Shown: one piece after another, positions 5,980 to 13,432 of the stretch | How the letters are laid out: every line of letters starts with the position of its first letter | How positions within the stretch are numbered: position 1 is the first letter of the stretch | From: JAQIBY01 sp046546095 | Lineage (GTDB): Bacteria > Bacteroidota > Bacteroidia > Bacteroidales > ML635J-15 | Reading direction: 5' to 3' | NCBI GenBank assembly: GCA_046546095.1 | Contig: JBKGYK010000078.1 | Coordinates: forward strand, 1 to 13,433 | DNA length: 13,433 nucleotides | Position numbers and translations under genes: made by a program | Notes under the pieces: model-generated | What the model was told of the DNA's origin: nothing | The model's database searches: none | Seen by the model: the letters and a program-made list of their open reading frames with translations, nothing else

Positions 5980-6888
5980 TTACATTATTAGGATGACAGC
6001 AATGATGCCGAGTATCAAAGGTACGCCCAGGAAAAACCGAACCGATTGTTCGATTCTGAAACGTGGAAATACCACACCGATGAATACGGTAATGAAATAA
6101 ATGAAAAATGTTTTTATAATCAGTTCTATCCAGTTGTTGGCACCGCCAAAGAGCAGATTCATGAAAAGTACGGCTTCTGTAATATGCAGAATTGCTGCAT
6201 TGGTTCTCAGCACTCCAAGGTAGGAAGCATGATATTCCGTAGGCGGGCCAATGGGTATTTCTGTGGGCGCTTTTACCAGATCAAATGGTGAATGCATAAA
6301 AATCCCAAGCATGGAGAAAAGCAATGCTGCTCCGGCAAATGGATTGGTAACAATCGCCCAGTTGGCAATGCCTCCCTGCTGAGCCGCTACCATTTCGGTG
6401 AGGCTAAGTGTGTCGTACTGTACAGCCAGCGCAATGATTCCCAGAGTAAAGGGCAATTCTACGGCTGTGTATTGTGACAATCCGCGGCTAACGCCAATGG
6501 CAGAGTAGGGGTGGCCACCTTCTCCGGCTCCGAGTGCCATGCCCAGCATACCGAAAAACTTGAAATACAGGATGAGGATTAAATCCCCGGCAAAGGAAAA
6601 ATTGCTCCAGTGCGGATTATCGAAAATCAGGGGCATAAACAAAAATAATCCTACACCTCCGCCAAGTCTGAATACCGGCCCCAGGTAAAACATCACGCCA
6701 TGTGATATCTGCGAACGGGTGCCGTACAGTTTGAATAAATTGATCCAGGGTTGATACCAGCGGATACCATAGCGCTTGCCAACCCTGGCCACAATTTTTC
6801 GTATCAGGGCAGTTTTGAGCATCCCCCAATTCAGGACGATAAACAAGCCCAGTAAAGTCCATAATAATTTTGCAACTATATTTTCCAT
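5980..6888 (-). CDS. mbxM: NuoH/MbxM-family membrane subunit
   Basis: A 302-residue multi-helix membrane protein of the complex I ND1 family, which links the FeS arm to the antiporter arm and forms the E-channel. Recognisable stretches are the N-terminal RKIVARVGKRYGIRWYQPWIN (30-50), GVSRGLSQYTAVELPFTLG (132-150) and the cytoplasmic loop SPFDLVKAPTEIPIGPPTEY (200-219). That loop keeps Glu210 and Glu218 but has Lys206 where the E-rich AEAE stretch of NuoH usually lies, so the acidic pattern is reduced. Its start codon shares one base with the preceding stop codon. Placing M before J, K and L is the Mbx order; in P. furiosus Mbh the M gene follows L. Confidence 0.92.
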   Translation of the reverse strand: MENIVAKLLWTLLGLFIVLNWGMLKTALIRKIVARVGKRYGIRWYQPWINLFKLYGTRSQISHGVMFYLGPVFRLGGGVGLFLFMPLIFDNPHWSNFSFAGDLILILYFKFFGMLGMALGAGEGGHPYSAIGVSRGLSQYTAVELPFTLGIIALAVQYDTLSLTEMVAAQQGGIANWAIVTNPFAGAALLFSMLGIFMHSPFDLVKAPTEIPIGPPTEYHASYLGVLRTNAAILHITEAVLFMNLLFGGANNWIELIIKTFFIYFITVFIGVVFPRFRIEQSVRFFLGVPLILGIIAVILIM

Positions 6889-9800
6889 CAGATACCAAAA
6901 TTTATAATCATAAATACAATTACTGTGTATGCCAGTATGTGAATGAGATAGCTCTGTGCATTGCCAGAGTATATTTTGCGTAAACTATCTCCCAGATCAT
7001 GAAAGAACGCATCAATTCCTCGCCAGATATTGGTGATGCCGGGTGCTGCAAGAAACCCTACTGCTTTATTGTATCCTGCAAACATGTTGTATGCCATGTG
7101 TGTGGTTTCAGGCCTTTCGGGCCGTTCGGCAGCATAAACAATGTTAAACTGTCCCACTTTTTTGGCCTTTCGGCTTGTGAGCAGCAGCCATCCGGTAATT
7201 ATCGCAAACATGATCATGATGATGACACCAACCTGCCAGCCATTCCAGTAACCGAGTGAAGTAAGGGCAGTACCACCATCCCAGTCAAGTGTGTTTGAAG
7301 GGAAAAATCCGGATATCATATTGCCGAGAGGTTGCAGTATCAGCTCGGGTTTAAATGAGAACAGCATGATTCCGGCCATCAGGATGAACATTGGAATCAG
7401 GTAAGAGACAGGGGCCTCTTTGACTTTCCTGTGCTGATCTTTCAGATGGCCAAGGAATACGGAATACAATATTCTGAAACTATAAAGGAAGGCAATGATT
7501 CCTGCTGTAAACACGATGGTTCCCTGCAGGTACCAGCCTTTCATGATAACAGCGTTGTAAAATAGCCATTTGCCGGCAAATCCTACAAGGGGAGGAATCC
7601 CCGCCAGTGTGATGATTGCAAACAAAACACCGATGAAAGTCAAAGGCATCTTTTTTATCAATCCACCCATCTGATACATGTTGTGTGTGCCTGTGCGGAT
7701 AACCACAGCGCCAATGCCCAAAAAGAGAATGGCCTTGTATGATGCGTGTCCGGCAACGTATGTCAATCCGGCGAGCCAGCCCAGATGTGTCATCATGGAG
7801 AAAGCAAATAAAATATAACCCAGTTGACCGATACTGGAGTAGGCAAGTAGTTTTTTTGCATCTTCCTGAAACGAAGCCGCCAGATTACCAACAAAGGCAG
7901 ATAATGCACCCAGCCAGCCAAGGGCAATCACCAGGGGATGTCCTCCAGCAGCTTCAGCTCCCATGCCAATGAAGAGCAGCAGCAGGCCAAAAACACCGGC
8001 TTTTAGCAGAATGGCTGAAACCATGGGCGAAACATCTGATTCTGCTTCGGCATGAGCGCCGGGCAACCAGATGTGCAGTCCAAGTGCTGCCGTTTTGGTC
8101 ATGAAACCTATGGCGAGCAAGACAGCGGTAAGGCCGGGAAGGTAGCTCATGTTTGCCAATACATCCAGTCCGATGCCCGGGTTGCCGGCTTGTGCAAAGC
8201 CAAATCCGGCCAGCATGGCAAAAGCCCCTCCCAGTGAAAAGAGCATGTAAGAAAATGCATGTTTTATTGAACGCTTACCGCGGATAATCAGCAGGTAAGA
8301 GCCAAGTGTCATGATTTCCCAGGCAATAAAAAACTGCAGGAGATCAGTGGCGGTGATCAACATGCCCAGGCCTGCATACATCATCACAGCAGCAGGATAA
8401 AATCCAACACGTTTACCTTTTTCTCTGAATCCGGGAATCATGGTAAGGATGCCGCCGACAAGGAAAATCAGGGCAAAAAAGAATCTGAGGTTGTCTTCAC
8501 CCAAATACTGGTCTGTGAGTAGCCAGGTATAGGCACCCATTCCGGCAATGGCAAGGATGTTTTTAAGGCGTGCCGGCAGAAATTCCAGCACAAACATCAA
8601 AGCAACAAAAGCCAGTGGCAAATATTGCAGCATGCTGTCGGGGTAGAAATGATTCAGGTAAAAATATACGGTAGTCAACAGCAATGCCGCGAATGTGTAT
8701 ACGGGTATGAGCTGGTGGACTTTCTGTTTGATTCTATCTTCTGATTTTATTTTCAGGCTGTATCCAAGCCAGCGGAACAGGTAAACAGCTTCAAGCAGTG
8801 AGCCTGGCAAAAGAAATGCAATCCACCAGGCATGTCCGCTATTGGCGAGTTGCATCACAAGCTCCCATTTTCCGAAAAATGAGGGGAATGGCGGAAAACC
8901 TGTCAGGGCTACAATGAAAAGCACGAAAACAAAAAGCAAAAGGGGTGTGTTTCTTAGTTTGCCCCAGCTTTTCAGCTTATCTGTTTTGAGTATGCCTCTG
9001 AGCCAGAACAATCCGGCTTTTGCCAGGAAATGCGTGAGCAATATGCTGAAACCTATCAACAATGTGTATTCTCCCAAAACTGCTTGCAAACCAATCACCA
9101 TCATTACCAAACCGGTTTGTGCGATGGATGAGTATCCCAGCATTCTGCCTGCATGAGACTGTTTCAATCCCATCAGATTGGAAGCAACAAAAGTCAGACC
9201 ACCGAGTACTGCAATTACCTGCATGCCGGTTTCCCCACCAAGGGGGGCCAGTTTATACAGTACAAAAAGGGAGGCAGTTGCCGATGCGGCACTTAACAGA
9301 GAACCAACAACCGGATGGGTAGCCTGATACATATCCAGGCCCCAGCCGTTTGCGGGGAATGGCTTGAGCTCCAGAATCACAGGCATCAGAATTAGAAAAA
9401 TGGCTGTAGCTCCTGCTTTGATGCCTGTCAGGTTGGCTGCCAGCAGGTCATTGATGTAAAGAGATTCCCCATAGTTATAGGTAAGAATGATGCCTACAAG
9501 TAAAAGTGCTGAGATTATGGCTGTGGCAATCAGGTATTTAAAACCGGCCTGTACAGATTTTTCTTCTCTCGTTACCAGTGCCATACCAGCCATTGCAATG
9601 CTTGCGATTTCCAAAAACACAAAGAGGTTGAAAATATCGCGTGTCATAACAATGACATTTAATCCCATGATCAGCAGGAGGAAGCTTATCATCAGATTGG
9701 CTCCGTATTTTTTTAGCTGATCTGCAAAGAAAATTGCGCCAAAGAGACCTGCAAGATTGATCATACTTGTGATTACAGCCTCTGTTAAGCCCATTTGCAG

Positions 9801-10019
9801 ACTGATGGTAAAAGGAGCTTTGAATCCGGCGGTAAAAACTTCTGTGGTGGTTTGTTGGTTAAACAGAAATCCGGTAAGCCACTGAGCGGAAATGAAACCA
9901 ATGGCGGCCAGCGCGGCGTAAAACAATCCTGAGGCAAATCCGGCACTTCGTTTGCCAAAAAAACCAAGGCTGAAAGCTACGCCAAGTGCTATTGCTACAA
10001 TATAAATCGGTGCTACCAT
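6888..10019 (-). CDS. Tandem MrpD/NuoN-type antiporter fusion with MbhI-like C-terminal tail (MbxH-H')
   Basis: 1043 residues, almost wholly transmembrane. The first antiporter domain is about 1-490 (Glu137 in FVFLEIAS, Lys219 in VILELKPFP, Lys334 in HFLAKAG). The second is about 500-930 (Glu568 in FIAWEIMTLGSY, Lys642 in MTKTAALGLHIWLPGAHAE, Lys673 in LLKAG, Lys762 in ASYKAI). These are the usual TM5 Glu and TM7/TM8/TM12 Lys residues of proton or sodium half-channels. In the first domain the TM8 Lys position reads ASATAS (about Thr248), so that charge is lost. Residues 955-1043 (ERPERP...LRKIYSGNAQSYLIH plus a last TM helix) resemble the NuoL/MbhI tail with its lateral helix. Single antiporters are about 450-500 residues, so this is a true fusion of what Mbx encodes as H and H'. 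It overlaps mrpC by 7 bp. It is the main ion-pumping subunit. Confidence 0.9.
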   Translation of the reverse strand: MVAPIYIVAIALGVAFSLGFFGKRSAGFASGLFYAALAAIGFISAQWLTGFLFNQQTTTEVFTAGFKAPFTISLQMGLTEAVITSMINLAGLFGAIFFADQLKKYGANLMISFLLLIMGLNVIVMTRDIFNLFVFLEIASIAMAGMALVTREEKSVQAGFKYLIATAIISALLLVGIILTYNYGESLYINDLLAANLTGIKAGATAIFLILMPVILELKPFPANGWGLDMYQATHPVVGSLLSAASATASLFVLYKLAPLGGETGMQVIAVLGGLTFVASNLMGLKQSHAGRMLGYSSIAQTGLVMMVIGLQAVLGEYTLLIGFSILLTHFLAKAGLFWLRGILKTDKLKSWGKLRNTPLLLFVFVLFIVALTGFPPFPSFFGKWELVMQLANSGHAWWIAFLLPGSLLEAVYLFRWLGYSLKIKSEDRIKQKVHQLIPVYTFAALLLTTVYFYLNHFYPDSMLQYLPLAFVALMFVLEFLPARLKNILAIAGMGAYTWLLTDQYLGEDNLRFFFALIFLVGGILTMIPGFREKGKRVGFYPAAVMMYAGLGMLITATDLLQFFIAWEIMTLGSYLLIIRGKRSIKHAFSYMLFSLGGAFAMLAGFGFAQAGNPGIGLDVLANMSYLPGLTAVLLAIGFMTKTAALGLHIWLPGAHAEAESDVSPMVSAILLKAGVFGLLLLFIGMGAEAAGGHPLVIALGWLGALSAFVGNLAASFQEDAKKLLAYSSIGQLGYILFAFSMMTHLGWLAGLTYVAGHASYKAILFLGIGAVVIRTGTHNMYQMGGLIKKMPLTFIGVLFAIITLAGIPPLVGFAGKWLFYNAVIMKGWYLQGTIVFTAGIIAFLYSFRILYSVFLGHLKDQHRKVKEAPVSYLIPMFILMAGIMLFSFKPELILQPLGNMISGFFPSNTLDWDGGTALTSLGYWNGWQVGVIIMIMFAIITGWLLLTSRKAKKVGQFNIVYAAERPERPETTHMAYNMFAGYNKAVGFLAAPGITNIWRGIDAFFHDLGDSLRKIYSGNAQSYLIHILAYTVIVFMIINFGI

Positions 10020-10378
10020 TTCAGTGATTTAAAGTTTGAAACATTCAGTGAATTTTTGTCTTTGGCCATTCTGACTACAAAGGTCAGCATAAGGGCGGTA
10101 ATCCCCAGGCCGATGACAATGGCAGTAAGTACCAGTGCCTGTGGGATGGGATCAACCACTTTATCTGCGAGTTCTGCCTTTGCAACAGCTTCATCTGCAA
10201 TCGGAGCAGTTCTGTTTTTTACATGACCGATACTCACCATCAGAATGTGTATTCCTGTATTAATCAGGGCAAAACTGATGACGATTTTCATGAGGTTTTT
10301 CTGCGTTGTCAGGCCCCATAGACCCATAAGCATGAGCAGAATGCCTGTACCCAATGTGATGTATTCCAGTGCTATCAT
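10013..10378 (-). CDS. mrpC: MrpC/MbxG, NuoK-like membrane subunit
   Basis: 121 residues, three TM helices, MnhC/NuoK family. The marks are KNLMKIVISFALINTGIHIL (27-46) and DPIPQALVLTAIVIGLGIT (76-94), the latter nearly invariant in MrpC. The loop between helices 2 and 3 is long and charged (52-75), as in Mrp proteins rather than in NuoK. It overlaps the preceding gene by 4 bp (ATGA) and the antiporter gene by 7 bp, which suggests translational coupling. It forms part of the membrane arm next to the antiporter subunit. Confidence 0.93.
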   Translation of the reverse strand: MIALEYITLGTGILLMLMGLWGLTTQKNLMKIVISFALINTGIHILMVSIGHVKNRTAPIADEAVAKAELADKVVDPIPQALVLTAIVIGLGITALMLTFVVRMAKDKNSLNVSNFKSLKW

Positions 10379-11070
10379 TCTGAATCGGTTTTAGGTGCGT
10401 GTTTTAAATTGGTAACAATGCCGGCAAGCTCGGCGCCTACTTTCAATCCAATAAAAATGTAAATAATTGGAATTACTCCGGCACTTATCAGGTGTCCAGG
10501 GCTACCGGCGGGCAGGAGGGAGGTGTCCAGAAATCCGGCAGCGAAAATGATGCCCAGTACCCCAATAATTACAAAACTGAGTCCGGAAAAGGATTCTGTG
10601 ATTTTAAGAATACGTTCGCTGATGCCGTCTGCAGGATTGGCTAAATATGCCAGAATCAGAGCTGATGCCAGAATAGCACCACCCTGAAAGCCTCCTCCGG
10701 GACTTAGGTGTCCGTTTATGAACACATAGACACCGGCAATCATGATAATGGGTTCCAGCAATCGGGAAGCAGTTTTTAGTATCTCACTTGAATCCCGGAA
10801 GGTTTCTTTGTTTTTTCCTTTGATCAGGAAAAATCCGAGAATGCTGGCTGTCAGAAATAAAATGCTTACTTCGCCCAGGGTATCCAGTCCACGGTATCTT
10901 ACCAGTACAGCAGTGACAATGTTGGCAGAACCTGTATCCTTAAAACCTTCATTGGCATAAAAAGAGGCAACAGGATTGAGTTCTTCCTTCACTTCGAAGT
11001 CTGATACTCCGTACCAGAACATGACCCCGGCACCGGCTATCAATGCAAAAATCAGAAGTTTTCTAATCAT
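10375..11070 (-). CDS. MbhE-MrpB (MnhB) fusion membrane subunit
   Basis: 231 residues. Residues 1-90 match the MbhE-type unit: GFKDTGSANIVTAVLVRYR (42-60), then GLDTLGEVSILF, with Glu67 buried. Residues 95-231 are a complete MnhB/MrpB domain with GHLSPGGGFQGGAI (120-133) and four predicted TM helices. In Mbh these are two genes (mbhE, mbhF); in classical Mrp the E-like part sits at the end of MrpA. Here they form one reading frame. It overlaps the MbhD-like gene by 8 bp and mrpC by 4 bp. It belongs to the Mrp-type cation module at the far end of the membrane arm. Confidence 0.9.
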   Translation of the reverse strand: MIRKLLIFALIAGAGVMFWYGVSDFEVKEELNPVASFYANEGFKDTGSANIVTAVLVRYRGLDTLGEVSILFLTASILGFFLIKGKNKETFRDSSEILKTASRLLEPIIMIAGVYVFINGHLSPGGGFQGGAILASALILAYLANPADGISERILKITESFSGLSFVIIGVLGIIFAAGFLDTSLLPAGSPGHLISAGVIPIIYIFIGLKVGAELAGIVTNLKHAPKTDSE

Positions 11071-11317
11071 GATGTTTACGGATTTTACTTAATGCATAAA
11101 AAAATATGATCACACTCAGGCCTGAACCGATAGAGGCTTCTGTCATGGCTACATCCGGCGCGGCAAGCAGCAAATACATGATGGAGGCCAGAAGGGAAAC
11201 AGCACCGGCAGAAATAATGGCGATGCTGAGCTTTTTGTGATAGATCGCCATGGCGGCAAATACCAGGATAATAATACCAAGTATAATGGCAATGATGATG
11301 TTAAGATTCGGATCCAT
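11063..11317 (-). CDS. MbhD-like subunit (DUF4040, MrpA C-terminal type)
   Basis: 84 residues, three hydrophobic helices, ending in the diagnostic AAPDVAMTEASIGSGLSVIIF (52-72, Glu60 in TM3) and a basic tail KIRKHHD. This unit is part of the large MrpA protein in ordinary Mrp antiporters, but a separate small subunit (MbhD) in group 4 hydrogenase and Mbx complexes. Its standalone form, together with the absence of full-length MrpA, marks the operon as Mbh/Mbx-like rather than a plain Mrp operon. It overlaps mrpG by 17 bp and the MbhE-MrpB gene by 8 bp. Confidence 0.9.
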   Translation of the reverse strand: MDPNLNIIIAIILGIIILVFAAMAIYHKKLSIAIISAGAVSLLASIMYLLLAAPDVAMTEASIGSGLSVIIFFYALSKIRKHHD

Positions 11318-11660
11318 TGTTTTTATCCTCCTTTTCTTTTTTGTAGGTCTTGTAATGGTCTGTTACCGTTTTGGCGGACAGACGAATTTTTGCTGTATGA
11401 CTGGCCCTGGCCAGAACATGGGATGATACCGGATTGGTAATGATGATAAAAATCGCCAGCAGTAAAAACTTATTCCACCAGGCAGGTACAATCATGATCA
11501 AGCCAACGAGAGTTAGTAGTGTGCCAAGGGTGGATGCTTTGGTGCCGGCCTGAATACGGTTGTAAACATCCGGCATGCGTACCAGTCCAAGGGCTCCAAG
11601 GAAAATGAATATTGATCCGGCCAGTACCACAAATGCACCAATTGTTTGAAGTGTTTCCAT
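11301..11660 (-). CDS. mrpG: MrpG (MnhG/PhaG) subunit
   Basis: 119 residues with three TM helices, MnhG/PhaG family. Conserved signature GALGLVRMPDVYNRIQAGTK (22-41), then ASTLG, and a second mark NPVSSHVLARASH (76-88). It ends in a hydrophilic, Lys/Glu-rich cytoplasmic tail (KKEKEDKNNGSES) that overlaps the next gene by 17 bp. It lies 3 bp after mrpF. Equivalent to MbhC/MbxC, a structural subunit of the cation-translocating Mrp module. Confidence 0.93.
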   Translation of the reverse strand: METLQTIGAFVVLAGSIFIFLGALGLVRMPDVYNRIQAGTKASTLGTLLTLVGLIMIVPAWWNKFLLLAIFIIITNPVSSHVLARASHTAKIRLSAKTVTDHYKTYKKEKEDKNNGSES

Positions 11661-11663
11661 AAT

Positions 11664-11924
11664 TTATATGCCTTTTTCTAAATACCGGGCGACAATGATG
11701 ACGCCTAAAAAACTCAATAAACCATACACCAATGCCACATCCATATAAATGACACGACCAAAATTCAGTGCCAGAATAGAAATCAGGGCTAAAGAGGAGA
11801 TGGTAAGCAGATCGAAAGATACCACCCTGTCACTGACAGATGGGCCTTTGATGAAGCGGAAAAGGGTCAGGAGCATTGCCAGACCAATGAATCCAAGTGA
11901 TAGTAATAATATTGTGTTAATCAT
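11664..11924 (-). CDS. mrpF: MrpF (MnhF/PhaF) subunit
   Basis: 86 residues with three TM helices. MrpF marks are FIKGPSVSDRVVSFDLL (24-40) and YMDVALVYGLLSFLGVIIVA (60-79), with the conserved Asp residues characteristic of the family. It overlaps mrpE by 8 bp and lies 3 bp before mrpG. Corresponds to MbhB/MbxB. In Mrp complexes this subunit contributes to the membrane ion path; sodium versus proton cannot be read from sequence here. Confidence 0.92.
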   Translation of the reverse strand: MINTILLLSLGFIGLAMLLTLFRFIKGPSVSDRVVSFDLLTISSLALISILALNFGRVIYMDVALVYGLLSFLGVIIVARYLEKGI

Positions 11925-12411
11925 ATATTTTGCTTATGATGTTTTCAAAACGGTCAACAATTTTTCGTGTGGCTTCTTCACGGTCTTCAGAACTCACATC
12001 TATCCAATGGATATAGATAGTATCATCGATTATGTCCACTGTCAGTGTCCCTGGTGTCAGGGTAATCGAATTGGTGAGAATCATTCGTGCCATGGGAGAT
12101 TGTAGTTTTGTCTTGACATTGACGATGCCGGGATTGATTGGCAGGGATGGTGAAAGTACACGGCGCGCAACATCCAGATTGGAGCGTATTAACTCAAACA
12201 AAAAGACAAAGAGATAAACTATGGTGTAAAAAAATGCAGCCGGCTTGAGTTTTAGCCCTTTAAATACAGTACATCGACTGCAAAGAACCAGCGAAATAAT
12301 GGCTGCACTTATCCCGCCTGTTATTAACATTGCAGCATCAAAGGTGCCGGTGAGCAAGAGCCAGATCAGCATGAGAATGATAAAGGAAACCACAAAAGAT
12401 TTTAACTTCAT
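11917..12411 (-). CDS. mrpE: MrpE (MnhE/PhaE) subunit, first gene of the operon
   Basis: 164 residues. Two or three N-terminal TM helices, then a cytoplasmic domain with the MrpE pattern FELIRSNLDVARRVLSP (71-87), NSITLTPGTLTVDI (113-126) and YIHWIDV (132-138). Corresponds to MbhA/MbxA. It is the first gene on the minus strand after the divergent intergenic region, so the operon promoter should lie just upstream. The ATG at 12411 has no Shine-Dalgarno sequence, as for most starts in this window. It overlaps mrpF by 8 bp. Confidence 0.92.
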   Translation of the reverse strand: MKLKSFVVSFIILMLIWLLLTGTFDAAMLITGGISAAIISLVLCSRCTVFKGLKLKPAAFFYTIVYLFVFLFELIRSNLDVARRVLSPSLPINPGIVNVKTKLQSPMARMILTNSITLTPGTLTVDIIDDTIYIHWIDVSSEDREEATRKIVDRFENIISKIYD

Positions 12412-12436
12412 AGCATGTGTTTAAAACTGTTCGAAA

Positions 12437-12444
12437 CAAAAATA
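12437..12444 (-). promoter_or_regulatory. Candidate Bacteroidota -7 box for the mrp-mbx operon
   Basis: On the minus strand this reads TATTTTTG, a perfect TAnnTTTG box ending 26 bp before the mrpE ATG. A second copy of the same octamer lies at 12526-12533. I find no convincing -33 TTTG element at the proper distance for either, so the assignment is tentative. AT-rich DNA gives such matches by chance. Confidence 0.35.
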
Positions 12445-12514
12445 CAAATACTGCTGTCTAAATCTGTTAAATAAATAACGATAGATAATGTATTCCGAAA
12501 AGATATTTAAAATA

Positions 12515-12527
12515 TGTTGATTAAACA
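12515..12527. promoter_or_regulatory. Near-palindrome TGTTGATTAAACA, candidate Crp/Fnr operator
   Basis: Inverted repeat TGTT-N5-AACA, with one further matching inner pair, in the region between the divergent mrpE and Crp/Fnr-family genes, about 70-80 bp from the regulator start. Size and symmetry are compatible with a winged-helix dimer site, and the core resembles TTGAT half-sites of Fnr boxes. It is a single occurrence in AT-rich DNA, so the support is weak. The rest of 12412-12597 shows no ORF worth calling. Confidence 0.3.
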
Positions 12528-12567
12528 AAAATATTGCCTCAAATAGATATATGTCTGATATTATTGT

Positions 12568-12575
12568 TAGTTTTG
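12568..12575 (+). promoter_or_regulatory. Candidate -7 box of the Crp/Fnr-family gene
   Basis: TAGTTTTG matches TAnnTTTG exactly and ends 22 bp before the ATG at 12598, a suitable distance for a short leader. The TTG at 12534-12536 is too far upstream for a standard -33 element, so only the -7 half is supported. Confidence 0.4.
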
Positions 12576-12597
12576 CGATAAACATTAGAACTTGAAT

Positions 12598-13260
12598 ATG
12601 GATTGCCTGAGTACATTTGATGCCCTGAAGAGAGTTGTTGGCAAGAGCACGGAAATCAGCAGTATTAAGAAAAACGAAATCTGCTTTAAAAAAGGAGAAA
12701 CCCTGGTAAAGCAAGGTGTTACCATTAAACATATGATGTTTGTGAAATCCGGTATTGTTAAACTGGAATTTGAAACAGAGACAGGTGCTGTAATTCTGGA
12801 TGTGGTACCGGCTGACAGAATGATTTGTATGAGTGGCTTGTTTGGTGACAGCGTTGCAAAGTATTCCGTAATTGCTTTATCCGATACTGAAATCTATGAT
12901 ATCAACAGGGAGGTTATTGAATCCCTTGTAAAAAGTGATGGGAATTTTGCTGCCGCGGTTGTTCAGAACCTGAATAACAACAATCATCATTTGTATGACC
13001 GGATCAGCAGCCTCAATCAAAAACAGATGAATGGGAGGGTGGCCGATGTGATTCTCTATCTTGCCAATGATGTATACAAAAGTGATGAATTTCCTCTGCA
13101 TCTGTCTCGCAGGGATATGGGTAATTTTAGCGGGATGGCGATGATGAGCGTGATCAGAACCATACAATCTCTCAAACAGGATGGTATTATTTACGAAAAA
13201 AATGGAAAAATGAGTATACTCAATCGCAAAAAGCTTGAACAACTCAGCGAAAACGGATAG
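12598..13260 (+). CDS. Crp/Fnr-family transcriptional regulator
   Basis: 220 residues from the ATG at 12598; an in-frame TTG two codons upstream is less likely. Residues 20-115 form a cyclic-nucleotide-binding-like beta barrel (KKGETLVKQGVTIKHMMFVKSG, 31-52, is the usual glycine-bearing turn). A long dimerisation helix spans about 115-145. Residues 145-210 form an HTH_Crp winged helix, with LSRRDMGNFSGMAMMSVIRT at 169-188 as the helix-turn-helix. The N-terminal Cys cluster of oxygen-sensing FNR is absent; only scattered cysteines occur (Cys3, Cys29, Cys77), so FeS sensing is not supported. The canonical cAMP-binding RxS motif is not evident either, and the effector is unknown. It is divergent from the mrp-mbx operon with a shared 186-bp intergenic region, which makes it a plausible regulator of that operon and of itself. 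Confidence 0.88.
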   Translation: MDCLSTFDALKRVVGKSTEISSIKKNEICFKKGETLVKQGVTIKHMMFVKSGIVKLEFETETGAVILDVVPADRMICMSGLFGDSVAKYSVIALSDTEIYDINREVIESLVKSDGNFAAAVVQNLNNNNHHLYDRISSLNQKQMNGRVADVILYLANDVYKSDEFPLHLSRRDMGNFSGMAMMSVIRTIQSLKQDGIIYEKNGKMSILNRKKLEQLSENG

Positions 13261-13311
13261 AATTGACCCAAAAATATTCTTAAGCAGATTTATTTTTTTA
13301 AAAGGTATTTA

Positions 13312-13319
13312 TATCTTTG
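13312..13319 (+). promoter_or_regulatory. Candidate -7 box for the tRNA-Pro gene
   Basis: TATCTTTG matches TAnnTTTG exactly and lies 14 bp before the first base of the tRNA, leaving room for a short 5' leader. It sits in a 73-bp intergenic stretch (13261-13333) that has no clear terminator hairpin for the regulator gene. Confidence 0.5.
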
Positions 13320-13333
13320 CAAACACAAATTTG

Positions 13334-13410
<77 letters not shown>

Positions 13411-13418
13411 GCAAATAT

Positions 13419-13432
13419 GCTCCTGTAGGAGC
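13419..13432 (+). terminator. Small hairpin after the tRNA, possible terminator (window edge)
   Basis: GCTCCTGTAGGAGC is a perfect inverted repeat with a 5-bp stem (GCTCC/GGAGC) and a TGTA loop, starting 9 bp after the tRNA. The sequence ends one base later, so the presence of a T-tract cannot be checked. It may instead belong to a following repeat or gene. Confidence 0.35.

Noticed and set aside
3547..6888. Group 4 [NiFe] hydrogenase or standard NADH:quinone complex I
   Set aside because: Both Ni-Fe CxxC motifs are altered, ruling out a hydrogenase. The gene order, the separate MbhD unit and the lack of NuoE/F/G/A/J argue against ordinary complex I.
12421..12732. Minus-strand ORF across the intergenic region
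   Set aside because: It overlaps the promoter region and the start of the regulator on the opposite strand, has low-complexity AT-driven composition and no recognisable domain. The antisense frame at 12877-13242 inside the regulator was dropped for the same reason.
13261..13333. Terminator after the regulator gene
   Set aside because: There is a T-rich run at 13290-13298 but no convincing stem in front of it.
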